Of a stretch of DNA of 34,788 bases, positions 24,318 to 32,706 are shown one piece after another (the stretch's first letter is position 1; every line of letters begins with the position of its first letter). The notes beneath the pieces were generated by a model. It was not told the origin of the DNA. It worked only from the letters and a program-made list of their open reading frames with translations, and made no database searches. The DNA comes from Deinococcus detaillensis (GTDB lineage: Bacteria; Deinococcota; Deinococci; Deinococcales; Deinococcaceae), in assembly GCF_007280555.1 (NCBI RefSeq), contig NZ_VKDB01000030.1:1-34788 (forward strand). The letters are read 5' to 3'. The position numbers and the translations under genes were made by a program.

Positions 24318-25997
24318 CTACCCAAGCAGCTGCCCTGCCGGTTTCCTCGCCACAATTGGGCGGGGAAAGGTGGGTGGGGCCTGACCGTAGGCCCGGCTGT
24401 AGCGTTCCCAACAGACCTGGGCGTCCTCAGTCCTGTTCAGTAAAGTGAGAAGGGAAATGAGCGCCTCATAGGCTTCAAACCGGTTGGGATCTATGGTCAG
24501 AATGCGGGTGTAGGCCATCTGGGCGCTCTGCCACTGGCCCGCAGCGGTCTGGATCTCCCCCGTTCTGAACAGCGCACGCAGGGCGAGTTCGCGCAGATAA
24601 TCACGTTCCAACGCGTACCAGTCGGTAAACGGGTCGTCTTCCAGAAAGTCGCCCCGATACAGCTCCAGCGCCTGCGCGTAGCTGGCGACGGCATCCTCGC
24701 CGTGCTGCGTGTCTCCCTGCCGGACCAGCACTTCAAATGCCTGAACGTCTAGGTGAACAGGTATACCCGGCGCAAAACGGTACGCCCCACCATCACGCAC
24801 CAGCACCTGTGTTCTGTCTCCTTCCGGCGGTTCCAGCACCTGCCGCAGGGCGTTCAGGGTGACGTGCAAGCGGGCCATCACTCGCTGCCCATAGGCCTCG
24901 CCGGGCCACAGCACCTCGCACAGTTCTTCCACCGTGACCGGACGGCCCCAGCGGGTAATCAGCAGCTTGAGCAGTTCGTGGGCTTGCCGCCGTTTGAAGT
25001 TGCGGGGCGAGAGGATCTGGCCCTGGCGGCGCACCCGGAACGCACCCAGCGTTTCAATCTCCAGCCAGGGCACAGGTGCGGGGTCGGGCCGCCCGGCGTC
25101 CAAATCAAGGGCGTGCGCGGCCAACCGGGTCATCCACAGCAGCGGTGCGGCGGCCTCGGTCAGCACCCCAGATGTCAGACTCTTGGAAAATTGGACGGTT
25201 TCCACGCCGATGACCTCGCCGCCGTGCCAGACCGGCAGGCAGACGGTCTGCACATCTCTGGGCTGGAGAGAGCAGTTCAGCTCGGCGTGTCCCGAAATCT
25301 GCACCAGACCGCGCAGGGCCGGGCAGCGCTCCGGACCGGGGCAGGGGTGAATCTGACCAGGATGGGTTTCCACCGCCGTGCCCTGCCGGGGATGCAGCGC
25401 CGCCCGGAGCGCAGAGGTGGCTTTCAGGTTTTCTTCGAGCAGCCCCAGCGCTCGCTCCTGTGGTGTGTGGCCCGATTGTACCCGCCCCAGCGTGCGCTCA
25501 CTCAGGGAAGTCAGCACCGCGTATAAGCTGGCGGCCAGCAGCGGGGCGATCTGCTCCAGACGCTGCCGCGCCTGCTCCAGTTGTTCACCGTTCTGGGCCG
25601 CCAGATTCAATACGCCAATGACCGCGTGAGGCAGAACCAGCGGCACACTGACAAATGCGTGGTAGCCCAGCACCTTGACCCGCACGCGCAGAAAGCGGGG
25701 GTCACCCACCAGCTCGCTGCATTCCAGCGCTTCTCGCCCCTGGGCGGCGCGGCCTGGAAAACCTTCGCCGAAGCGGAAGACCGTGCGCTCGAAGAACGCC
25801 GAGTGATCCCCCCCGGAATAGCCGCTCAGAAACAGCGTGGTCTGCTGCGGATCGGCCAGAAACAACTCGGCCACGTCCATCCCCGTCGCCCGGCGCAGAT
25901 CGGCCAGCAAGACCCGCACCACATGGAAAAACTGGCGCGGATCGCTGCTGAGCGTCCCTGCTGTCCAGCTCAGGGTTTGCATGAGTTGGCTGGGCAT
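24318..25997 (-). CDS. GAF-domain transcriptional activator with SARP/BTAD output (DnrS-like)
   Basis: Cytoplasmic regulator of 559 aa. Residues about 20-160 form a GAF domain and about 185-295 a second GAF-like region. A winged-helix (Trans_reg_C) domain spans about 312-408 (RNFKRRQAHELLKLL, RLHVTLNALRQVLEP). A bacterial transcriptional activation domain with TPR-like helices (about 415-545) ends the protein. Between and within the GAF parts four cysteines are spaced C219-x5-C225-x16-C242-x10-C253, a possible Fe-S or thiol redox sensor. From memory, this architecture resembles DnrS of the Thermus nitrate respiration element. Its position next to narK and the reductase operon supports control of nitrate genes. 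Confidence 0.82.
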   Translation of the reverse strand: MPSQLMQTLSWTAGTLSSDPRQFFHVVRVLLADLRRATGMDVAELFLADPQQTTLFLSGYSGGDHSAFFERTVFRFGEGFPGRAAQGREALECSELVGDPRFLRVRVKVLGYHAFVSVPLVLPHAVIGVLNLAAQNGEQLEQARQRLEQIAPLLAASLYAVLTSLSERTLGRVQSGHTPQERALGLLEENLKATSALRAALHPRQGTAVETHPGQIHPCPGPERCPALRGLVQISGHAELNCSLQPRDVQTVCLPVWHGGEVIGVETVQFSKSLTSGVLTEAAAPLLWMTRLAAHALDLDAGRPDPAPVPWLEIETLGAFRVRRQGQILSPRNFKRRQAHELLKLLITRWGRPVTVEELCEVLWPGEAYGQRVMARLHVTLNALRQVLEPPEGDRTQVLVRDGGAYRFAPGIPVHLDVQAFEVLVRQGDTQHGEDAVASYAQALELYRGDFLEDDPFTDWYALERDYLRELALRALFRTGEIQTAAGQWQSAQMAYTRILTIDPNRFEAYEALISLLTLLNRTEDAQVCWERYSRAYGQAPPTFPRPIVARKPAGQLLG

Positions 25998-25998
25998 T

Positions 25999-26009
25999 CA
26001 TACAGTATG
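25999..26009. promoter_or_regulatory. Short palindrome at the regulator start
   Basis: CATACAGTATG is a perfect inverted repeat (5+1+5) directly before the regulator ATG. Read on the minus strand, CATACT ends 6 bases before the ATG and could be a -10 box for a leaderless transcript, but a good -35 is lacking. The palindrome may serve autoregulation. Confidence 0.3.
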
Positions 26010-26070
26010 GACGATGACACCTCAGAAGACTGTTTCATTCCCGTAAAAAGTCGTCAATGCCAGCTCATAG

Positions 26071-26217
26071 GGATTCCGATTAGAGCGTGTTCAGCGTCCG
26101 TGTGCTGGACGCGATTTAATCCGACCAACGGAAGTAGGACAAGGTACTGGTTCTGCGTTGTGGAAGTGCATCCCGCGCTTTTTGCGGGGTGTACTGGAAT
26201 TAAGCGGAATCAGTATC
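26071..26217. repeat. Small non-coding repeat, copy A
   Basis: An intergenic element of about 147 bp whose ends are GGATTCCGATT and AGCGGAATCAGTATC, imperfect inverted repeats of each other. Blocks shared with copy B (27730-27870) include ATCCGACCAA, GGTTCTGC and AGCGGAATC. It contains two hairpins: GCGTCC/GGACGC (about 26094-26112) and CCCGC/GCGGG (about 26172-26188). The layout fits the small non-coding repeats known from Deinococcus genomes. It lies between the regulator and the narK terminator. Confidence 0.75.
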
Positions 26218-26281
26218 ACAGGGCCGAGGGAACGCGGCCCCACTTCACTCCGCCGTCCTTTTTCACAGGAATCTGGAAACC

Positions 26282-26308
26282 AAAAAAACCCTCTCGCTAT
26301 GGAGAGGG
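26282..26308 (-). terminator. Rho-independent terminator of narK
   Basis: On the minus strand the stem CCCTCTC/GAGAGGG (26289-26295 with 26302-26308, 6-nt loop) is followed by seven T residues (complement of 26282-26288). It starts 16 bases after the narK stop. A further GC stem lies beyond it (26221-26226 with 26235-26240). Confidence 0.9.
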
Positions 26309-26323
26309 AGGAGAGAAAGACCG

Positions 26324-27676
26324 TTAACTCGGCTTTTCTGCGCCCCGGCGTCCGTAGAACCACCAGTTCAGGCCCAGATTCAGCACGCAGAACACGGCCA
26401 GACCGTAGAAAAATCCCTTGACGTTGCCGCTGGCTGCCAGATTAAAACTGATCAGCATGCTGACGATGAACGGTCCGAAGGCAGCGATGGCCGCTGTCCA
26501 GCCGATCACGCCCGCGCTGTACGGCGGGTTGAAGATGACGGGCATCTGCCGGAACGTAGACGCGTTGCCGATGCCGCTGAAGAAGAAGATGGCGAGCATG
26601 GTGCCCACGAACATCGGGAAGCTGGTCAGATCGGTGGGGGTGACGAAAAAGGTCACCGCAACGGCGGAGATGCCCATGCCGATGGCGCTGATCGACGTGA
26701 GAATCGCGCCGCCCGTCTTGTCGGCAATCAAGCCGAACAGGACGCGCACCGCCGAGCCGATCAGCGGCCCCAGGAAGGCGAACTTCAGAGGCAGGGGCGC
26801 GTTCTCGAAGCCGCCGTACAGCGTCTTGATCAGCAGCGGAAAAGCGGCGGCCAGCCCACTGAAGGCCCCGAAGGTCATCATGTAGATGCTGGTCATGATC
26901 CAGGTGTGCTTGTCCCCGAAGATGGCGAGCTGCTCTTTCATGTTGGCCTTGATCGGTACGTTGCGGATCAGCAGCCAGCTCAGCACGGCAGCGGCAATCA
27001 GCCAGGGAATGTAGACCCATGAGGCGTTCTGAAGCCAGATGGTGCTGGTTTTCTCGGCAAAGACCCACTGCTCAGATTTGCTGCCCAGAAACCAGAACAG
27101 GTTGACGCCCACCACCCAGGGCGTCAGGAATTGCACCATCGACACGCCAAAATTGCCGATGCCTGCCTGAATACCCAGCGCCGTGCCCTGCATCTTCTTG
27201 GGAAAAAACAGGCTGGTGCTGGGCATGAATGAACTGAAATTGCCCCCACCCATGCCCGCCAGGAAGGCCAGCGATAGAAGCACCCAGAAGGGGGTCCCAG
27301 GATTCTGTACCGCCAGTCCCCAGCCCACCGCCGGAATCAGCAGGCCCAGCGTGGAGAGGGTCAGCGTGGTACGCGAACCGTAGACCGATACCAAAAACAT
27401 ATGGCGCAAGCGGGTCAGTCCCGCTGACAGTCCTGGCATGGCGGTCAGCCAGAACAGTTGGTCCTTGCTGAGGTTGAAGCCGATGTCGTTCAGGCGCACG
27501 ACGATGGCCGACACCATGAACCACACTGCGAAGGCCAGCGTAAGGCCGAAGGTGGTCACCCACAGTGTGCGCCAGGCGCGGACCTTGCCCTCCCGCTCCC
27601 AGAAGACGGGATCATTGGGCGTCCATTCGGAGAGGTAAGCAGAGGACTGGTGTTTGGAAGATTCGGAGGTGGTCAC
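26324..27676 (-). CDS. narK: Nitrate/nitrite transporter, NarK (NNP family)
   Basis: Major-facilitator porter of the nitrate/nitrite porter family, 450 aa, with about 12 transmembrane helices. The start is a GTG at 27676 preceded by AAGGAG at good spacing. The NNP signature is clear: GMGGGNFSSFMPSTSLFFPK followed by a GIQAGIGNFGVS segment, the form seen in E. coli NarK-type nitrate/nitrite exchangers. It lies downstream of the reductase operon but is separated by a small repeat of about 140 bp, which may carry its own promoter, and it ends at a strong terminator. It would import nitrate and export nitrite. Confidence 0.94.
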   Translation of the reverse strand: MTTSESSKHQSSAYLSEWTPNDPVFWEREGKVRAWRTLWVTTFGLTLAFAVWFMVSAIVVRLNDIGFNLSKDQLFWLTAMPGLSAGLTRLRHMFLVSVYGSRTTLTLSTLGLLIPAVGWGLAVQNPGTPFWVLLSLAFLAGMGGGNFSSFMPSTSLFFPKKMQGTALGIQAGIGNFGVSMVQFLTPWVVGVNLFWFLGSKSEQWVFAEKTSTIWLQNASWVYIPWLIAAAVLSWLLIRNVPIKANMKEQLAIFGDKHTWIMTSIYMMTFGAFSGLAAAFPLLIKTLYGGFENAPLPLKFAFLGPLIGSAVRVLFGLIADKTGGAILTSISAIGMGISAVAVTFFVTPTDLTSFPMFVGTMLAIFFFSGIGNASTFRQMPVIFNPPYSAGVIGWTAAIAAFGPFIVSMLISFNLAASGNVKGFFYGLAVFCVLNLGLNWWFYGRRGAEKPS

Positions 27677-27729
27677 ACAGGCTCCTTGAAATCGCTGCTG
27701 GTTGCAACTGTTTTGAGCAGAAGGGATGT

Positions 27730-27758
27730 TATATAGACTCCGATTGAATCCCGCACAA
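27730..27758 (-). promoter_or_regulatory. Possible narK promoter inside the repeat
   Basis: On the minus strand TTGTGC (complement of 27753-27758), a 17-nt spacer and TATATA (27730-27735) form a promoter-like pair at the left edge of repeat copy B, about 55 bases before the narK start. Overlap with the hairpin means that the match could be incidental. Confidence 0.35.
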
Positions 27759-27870
27759 TGTGCGGATTCAATCCGACCAAAGGGAGAATGGGAAAGTACG
27801 GGTTCTGCTATATGGACGTGCAGGCGGCGCTTTCCCGACTGTGCGGGAATTTAGCGGAATCCGTATTATT
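27730..27870. repeat. Small non-coding repeat, copy B
   Basis: A second copy of the element at 26071-26217, about 141 bp. The ends TATATAGACTCCGATT and TTAGCGGAATCCGTATTA are imperfect inverted repeats. A strong hairpin (about 27743-27772; ATTGAATC and CGCAC pairing with GTGCG and GATTCAAT, one bulged C) and a second one (TTCCCG/CGGGAA, about 27833-27849) sit at the same places as the copy A hairpins but with different bases. Its right edge supplies the stop codon of the neighbouring small gene (27866-27868). Confidence 0.78.
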
Positions 27871-28096
27871 CGCGTGGCTCGCGGGGAATCAGCCGCACCA
27901 GCCATAGCGTCAGGGTGGCCAGCAGCGCACTGCTCAGGGCGGCGGGCCACAGCAGGGCATATTCCTTGCCCAGAACGGCGTCCAGCGCCAGCATCAGGAT
28001 GAACAGTTGAATGCTCCAGAAAATCAGGACGAAGGCCAGCAGCACGCCGACAATCAAGGTGCGCTGGGCATAGCGGGGGCGCGAGGAGCCGGTCAA
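27866..28096 (-). CDS. Small two-helix membrane protein of the nitrate operon
   Basis: Protein of 76 aa that I do not recognise. It has a short basic N-terminus (SSRPRYAQR) and two predicted membrane helices, about 13-38 (LIVGVLLAFVLIFWSIQLFI and on) and about 46-68. The tail is charged (RLIPREPRE). It overlaps the Rieske gene by ATGA and is the last gene of the coupled operon. Its stop codon lies in the edge of a small repeat, so the original C-terminus may have been altered. By position it could anchor or assemble the Rieske protein or the membrane complex. Confidence 0.75.
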   Translation of the reverse strand: MTGSSRPRYAQRTLIVGVLLAFVLIFWSIQLFILMLALDAVLGKEYALLWPAALSSALLATLTLWLVRLIPREPRE

Positions 28097-28617
28097 TGCC
28101 CTCCTCCTCCCACGGCCCAGATCTCGCCGTCTCGGATCTCCAGCTTGACCAGGCTCAGTCCCCGCTGCGGCGGCCCGGAGATCACGTCACCCGTCCGCGC
28201 ATTGAAATAGCCCTCGTGGCAGGGGCATTCCAGCACCTTCTCGCGCGGTTCGTAATAGACAGCGCAGCCCAGGTGCGGGCATTTCTGGCCGTAGGAGCTG
28301 AAGGTGCCGTCCTCGTGACGCACCAGCAGCGAGTACTGGCCTTTCTGGGGGTATTCGAAGGCGCTGGAGGAGCCGGGTAGGAAGTCCTCCACCTTGCCGA
28401 GTCGCAGCGGCGGAACTTCCGGGACGGGCTGCGCGCCCACACTCGCCAGCCCGGCGATCAGTACCGTGCCGACGGCCATGCCTGCGCTGCTCAGGCCCAG
28501 GAAGCGGGTAAATTCGCGGCGCGAGACGTAATCGGTGGCGTCCCAGTCCACGCTGAAGTCGGTCTTCCAGTGCGGCGCATGATGCGGACCAGTTTTGGGC
28601 GGTTTGGGCGGGGTCAT
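28093..28617 (-). CDS. Rieske [2Fe-2S] protein with Tat-type signal anchor
   Basis: Rieske protein of 174 aa. The twin-arginine motif [10 protein letters not shown] (residues 32-41) precedes a hydrophobic segment (about 42-62), which predicts Tat insertion with the cluster domain outside the cytoplasm. The cluster ligands follow the bc1-type pattern: C113-P-H115-L-G-C118 and C131-P-C133-H134, including both disulfide cysteines (C118, C133), so a high potential is likely. It overlaps both neighbours by ATGA. No cytochrome b of bc1/b6f type is present; its electron donor may be the NarI-like subunit or menaquinol. This is an unusual component for a nitrate reductase operon. Confidence 0.9.
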   Translation of the reverse strand: MTPPKPPKTGPHHAPHWKTDFSVDWDATDYVSRREFTRFLGLSSAGMAVGTVLIAGLASVGAQPVPEVPPLRLGKVEDFLPGSSSAFEYPQKGQYSLLVRHEDGTFSSYGQKCPHLGCAVYYEPREKVLECPCHEGYFNARTGDVISGPPQRGLSLVKLEIRDGEIWAVGGGGH

Positions 28618-29276
28618 AAGCGGCCTCTCAGGGTCTGAGGCTGTTCCATCGGCAGCAGCTCCAGATGCGCGAAGGGATCGAGGTGGTCAAAGGCGTCCGG
28701 CTCAAAGCGGGCGTCCATGTGCGAGATCACGTCCATGTCCAGGCCCATCTCACCGTCGGGCAGCACCAGAAAAACCTTGGTGGTAATCGTCTGCGCGCCA
28801 AACTGGAAGGAGTTCTGGGGCTTGCCGCCCCGCCGCGACTGGAATTCCTCCAGCGTGCCATAAAACAGCGCCTCGGAAGGGCACACGCTGGCGCACATGG
28901 GTTTCTTGCCCACCGAGGTGCGGTCATAACACATGTCGCACTTGAGCATCTGGTCAATTTCCGGGTAGTAGCGCGGCACGCCGAAGGGGCAGGCGTTGAC
29001 GCAGTTGGAACAGCCGATACAGCGCGGGGCCTGACTGCTCTGCACCACGCCGTCCTCGGTGCGCTTGATGGCGTCGGCGGGGCAGACGGCGGCGCAGGTG
29101 GGCAGATCACAGTGCATGCAGACCATCGGAGCCGTCTGGGTGGACGCGCCGCGCTCGATGTATTCCAGGTGGATCATGCTCTTGCCCTTGTGTGTGTCGC
29201 ACTCGGAACACGCCTGCATGCACGCCTTGCAGCCGATACAGCGGATGGGATCAACGAAGAATCGGAAATCGCTCAT
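28614..29276 (-). CDS. 4Fe-4S ferredoxin subunit (NarH/DmsB-like electron-transfer subunit)
   Basis: Electron-transfer protein of 220 aa with four cysteine groups: [11 protein letters not shown] (residues 13-23), [26 protein letters not shown] and CDMCYDR with MCASVCP. This is the four-cubane pattern of the DmsB/NrfC/FdhB class. It has no signal peptide, so it is cytoplasmic. It would carry electrons from the heme b subunit to the molybdenum subunit encoded just upstream, with which it overlaps by ATGA. A C-terminal extension of about 60 residues (acidic, with several His) follows the last cluster motif. Confidence 0.93.
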   Translation of the reverse strand: MSDFRFFVDPIRCIGCKACMQACSECDTHKGKSMIHLEYIERGASTQTAPMVCMHCDLPTCAAVCPADAIKRTEDGVVQSSQAPRCIGCSNCVNACPFGVPRYYPEIDQMLKCDMCYDRTSVGKKPMCASVCPSEALFYGTLEEFQSRRGGKPQNSFQFGAQTITTKVFLVLPDGEMGLDMDVISHMDARFEPDAFDHLDPFAHLELLPMEQPQTLRGRL

Positions 29277-31594
29277 CGGCGCAGCTCCTTACGACGCTCC
29301 GCCAGGTTGTAGCCAGCGGGCAGGTTCTTCTCAGTACGGGAACTCAGGAATTGGGTGCGCTCGCCCTCGGCCTGTTCCTCCGGCGAGGCGAGGCGCACAC
29401 GGCAGGCCGACACCTTGTATTCAGGAATCTTGGAGATGGGGTCCAGCGCACGTTGCGTGAGCAGGTTGGCGCTTTGCTTGCCGCCCCAGTGATAGGCCAT
29501 GAACACCGTATCGGGCCGGATGGTGTTGACCACATTGGCCTGAATGATGACCTCACCTCGCCGCGTCTGGATCGTCACCCAGTCGTCGGTCTTGATCTTC
29601 AATTGCTTCGCCATGCGGGGGTGCAGTTCCAGCTTGGGATGCGGGAACTGATCCACCAGCGGCCCGATGCGCCGGGTCTGCGAGCCGCTGAGATACTGGC
29701 TGACCACCCGGCCCGTGGTGAACCAGATTGGATATTCGTCGTCCACGACTTCGGCACTCTCACGCCAGTTGACCGCGTTGAAGTGCGCCTTGCCGTCGGG
29801 GTGATAGAACTTGCCGCCCTCGTACAACCGGGGTGTGCCGGGATGACGGTCATCCAGGTGCTCGCTGTGCATGGTGACTTTGCCCTCATCGGTGGTCTGC
29901 GGACAGGGCCAGAAAATGCCCTGGGTATCCACGATCTTTTCCCAGGTGATGCCGCTGTAGTCGGCAGTGCCACCACGCGAGGCCAGCCGCAATTCGTTGA
30001 AGATTTCCTGGGTGTTGTTGAACTGGAAGTATTTGCCCCGGCCCAAGCGGCCCGCGATATCCAGCAGAATTTCCCAGTCGCGCCTCGCCTCGCCGGGCGG
30101 GGTCACGGGCGCGTTGATCTTGATGACGCGGCCCTCGCCACTGGTGGTGGTGCCCTCGTCCTCTTCCTGCAAGCTGCCCGGCAGCACGATGTCGGCGTGT
30201 TGAGCGGTCTCCGAGAGGAAGAAGTCGATCACGCTGTAGTGTTCGAGCTTGTTGAGCGCCTCGCGGTTGAAATTGGCATCTGGCAGCGAGACGAGTGGGT
30301 TGAAGCAAATGCTCAGCAATCCCTTGATCTTGCCCTCGTGAATCTCGTTGAGGATTTCCTGCGCGGTAATGCCCTTGCCGGGCAGTTCCTCGTCGGTGAT
30401 GCCCCACACCTCGCAGATGTACTTGCGGTGTTCGGGGTTGGTGATGTCGCGGTTGCCGGGCAACTGATCGCACTTGTGGCCGTGTTCGCGCCCGCCCTGG
30501 CCGTTGCCCTGCCCTGTAATCGTGGAGTGGCCGCAGCCCGGCTTGCCGATCTTGCCCGTCGCCAGCGCGAGGTTGGCGCAGGACATCACGTTCTCCACGC
30601 CCTTGACCTGATGTTCCAGGCCGCGGGCGTGCAGGATCATGCCGGTCTCGGCCTCGCCGTACCAGCGGGCGGCCTGCTCGATCTTGGCGGCAGGAACCCC
30701 GGTAATTTCGGCAGCCCACTTGGGGGTGGCGTCGGCCACTGCGGCGCGGACGTCGCCGAAGCCGGTGGTGTGCGCCTCAATAAATGCCTCGTCGGTCAGA
30801 CCGTCGCGGATGATGACGTGCAGCATGGACATCAGCAGGGCACTGTCGCTGCCGCAGCGCAGCGGGAGATACAGGTCTGCGGTGCGGGCCATCGGCACCA
30901 TGCGCGGATCGGCGTAGATGATTTTCGCGCCCTTGTCTCTCGCCCGCCAGATGTAGTCCGTGGTGATCGGAAAGCACTCGGCGATGTTGGTGCCGATGAT
31001 GAAGATGACCTTGGCCTCGGTGATGTCTTCCCAGTGGTTGCTGGCGCGGTCTATGCCATACGCCTTCTTGTTGCCCGCACCCGCCGAGACCATGCACAGG
31101 CGTCCGTTGTAGTCCAGATTGGCCGTTTGCAGCGCCAGCCGGGCGAACTTGCCCACCAGATAACTCTTCTCGTTGGTCAACGAGACGCCCGACAGCATGG
31201 CGAAACTGTTCCGGCCGTACTTGGCCTGAATCTCCTGAATCTTGGTGACGGTTTCGCTCAGCGCCTCGTCCCAGGTGATCTGCTGATAGCCGTGCTCGGT
31301 GCGGCGCATCGGGTGGAGCAACCTGTCTGGGTGCGAGCCTTGCAGGTAGCGCTTGATGCCCTTGGGGCACAGCTTGCCCTTGTTGAAGGGAAAGTCGTAG
31401 CGCGGCTCAAAACCTACAATCGCGTTGTTCTTGACCTTCAACTTGATGCCGCACTGCTGGCCGCAAAAGCAGCAATGGGTGTCCACCAGCGCGTCGTAAT
31501 CTTCAACGCTGCTGAAGCCGCCGGGCGGCGCGTAGTGCAGCGTGGGGCCGTAGGTGTCCAGAAACTCTTCCTGAGAAAAGGGTGGCTTGACCAT
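29273..31594 (-). CDS. Molybdopterin oxidoreductase, NasC/NapA-type nitrate reductase catalytic subunit
   Basis: Catalytic subunit of 773 aa that binds Mo-bis-MGD and one [4Fe-4S] cluster. The start is the ATG at 31594 (TAATG overlap, AAGGAG upstream). The cluster cysteines are C41-x2-C44-x3-C48 and C76 (GKLCPKG). The Mo ligand is probably C167 in [12 protein letters not shown], matching the RxCM(A/S)SA form of Nap/Nas enzymes; NarG uses Asp. There is no Tat signal, so it should be cytoplasmic, as assimilatory NasC/NarB is. Later landmarks are [29 protein letters not shown] and [13 protein letters not shown]. Nitrate as substrate is inferred from two NarK-type porters; formate or other oxyanions remain possible. 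Confidence 0.88.
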   Translation of the reverse strand: MVKPPFSQEEFLDTYGPTLHYAPPGGFSSVEDYDALVDTHCCFCGQQCGIKLKVKNNAIVGFEPRYDFPFNKGKLCPKGIKRYLQGSHPDRLLHPMRRTEHGYQQITWDEALSETVTKIQEIQAKYGRNSFAMLSGVSLTNEKSYLVGKFARLALQTANLDYNGRLCMVSAGAGNKKAYGIDRASNHWEDITEAKVIFIIGTNIAECFPITTDYIWRARDKGAKIIYADPRMVPMARTADLYLPLRCGSDSALLMSMLHVIIRDGLTDEAFIEAHTTGFGDVRAAVADATPKWAAEITGVPAAKIEQAARWYGEAETGMILHARGLEHQVKGVENVMSCANLALATGKIGKPGCGHSTITGQGNGQGGREHGHKCDQLPGNRDITNPEHRKYICEVWGITDEELPGKGITAQEILNEIHEGKIKGLLSICFNPLVSLPDANFNREALNKLEHYSVIDFFLSETAQHADIVLPGSLQEEDEGTTTSGEGRVIKINAPVTPPGEARRDWEILLDIAGRLGRGKYFQFNNTQEIFNELRLASRGGTADYSGITWEKIVDTQGIFWPCPQTTDEGKVTMHSEHLDDRHPGTPRLYEGGKFYHPDGKAHFNAVNWRESAEVVDDEYPIWFTTGRVVSQYLSGSQTRRIGPLVDQFPHPKLELHPRMAKQLKIKTDDWVTIQTRRGEVIIQANVVNTIRPDTVFMAYHWGGKQSANLLTQRALDPISKIPEYKVSACRVRLASPEEQAEGERTQFLSSRTEKNLPAGYNLAERRKELRR

Positions 31595-32706
31595 TACATG
31601 AACTCCTTGCCCGTGGCCCGGAACTGGTTCAGGGTCAGCAGCTTGCGGCGGCAACTGGGGCACAGGTTCTGCCAGTTGCCCACCTGCGAATGGGTGTAAT
31701 CCAGGCCCAGATCGGGCAGGATGGTTTTAAGGTCATCTTGCTGCATCTGGCTCATGTATTCGGTGTCGCAGCGGGCGCATTTGGCCTGCGGGCCATTGGC
31801 TCCGGCGGCTTTGTAGAACCACACGCCAACGTTGGCGATGCGCTGGAAAATGTGGAAGAACTTCCCGAACGGCAGGTACAGCAGCCACAGGTACACGGTG
31901 ACGGCGTGGGTGGTGGTGATCCAGTAGTAGAACTTGCCGTCCAGGAACAGGTTGGAGGCGGTCAGCATCATGCCGGTCACGGACACCGCGAACAGCAGGA
32001 TCAGCGGCAGGATGTCGTTGTCGAAGCGCTGCGTGGCCAGTTCGGCCTCGTCCTTGATGCGCCGCCCCAGCACCAGCGCAATGCCGCCCAGGCACAGCAC
32101 GGCGGCCACGTTCAGCCCGTGCATGATCAGCCAGCCCAGCGCACTTCGGGCCGGGAAGGTGAAGAAGTCCAGCCGTTGCCCCATCAGCACGATCATGTAA
32201 TCGCTGGGTTTGGTAAAGTCGCTTTCAAAGCGCAGCCAGCCGAAGGTCAGCGGAAAGGTGATCAAAATGGCGATGATGCAGCCCCAGAAGATCAACTGGT
32301 GCGCCAGCCAGCGTTTGCGCGAGCGCCTGCGGATAAAGCGCTGCTCAATCATCTTTTCCCAACCCGCCTTAAAGAACAGACCCATGTTGTGCAGGCGATG
32401 GCCCGGCTGCCAGAACAGTTGCCAGCCGCGTTTCCAGTACATGCGGGTGGGCGGGCGCTGGAGCCACACCACGTAGCGGTAGACCACCCCGAACAGCGCG
32501 AAGATGGTGGCGAAGCAGTATCCGGCCAGCGCTCCGTCAAAGCCGTGGAAGCGCTGAGAGCCGAAATACACGGCGATAGTCAACATTGTGGCGAAGGTCA
32601 GGCCGTACAGCAGTCCCCGGCGATCCAGGGTCACGTCCATCACCGGGACCCGCACGGGTTCGGTGTCGCGCCGAGGCGGCAGCGCGGGCGGCGAAGGATT
32701 AAGCAT
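31594..32706 (-). CDS. NarI-like heme b membrane subunit with C-terminal CxxC/CxxC tail
   Basis: Membrane protein of 370 aa with about six hydrophobic segments (about 33-50, 60-82, 133-156, 185-213, 230-252, 263-281). Histidines suited to heme b are H136 (LAHQLIF), H196 (MHGLNV), H267 (TTHAVTVYLW) and H285 (PFGKFFHIFQ); the last two match the NarI/HdrE pattern HxxxxxxxxxPFxKxxH. It should oxidise menaquinol and pass electrons to the ferredoxin subunit. The C-terminal ~65 residues hold C310-x2-C313 and C349-x2-C352, a zinc-ribbon or rubredoxin-like site not usual in NarI. The ATG at 32706 follows AAGGAG. Confidence 0.82.
   Translation of the reverse strand: MLNPSPPALPPRRDTEPVRVPVMDVTLDRRGLLYGLTFATMLTIAVYFGSQRFHGFDGALAGYCFATIFALFGVVYRYVVWLQRPPTRMYWKRGWQLFWQPGHRLHNMGLFFKAGWEKMIEQRFIRRRSRKRWLAHQLIFWGCIIAILITFPLTFGWLRFESDFTKPSDYMIVLMGQRLDFFTFPARSALGWLIMHGLNVAAVLCLGGIALVLGRRIKDEAELATQRFDNDILPLILLFAVSVTGMMLTASNLFLDGKFYYWITTTHAVTVYLWLLYLPFGKFFHIFQRIANVGVWFYKAAGANGPQAKCARCDTEYMSQMQQDDLKTILPDLGLDYTHSQVGNWQNLCPSCRRKLLTLNQFRATGKEFM

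Noticed and set aside
29192..31699. 835-codon plus-strand open frame opposite the molybdopterin oxidoreductase
   Set aside because: It lies wholly antisense to a gene with clear motifs, and its composition is an artefact of GC-rich codon use. It has no domain, no ribosome site, and covers parts of three genes.
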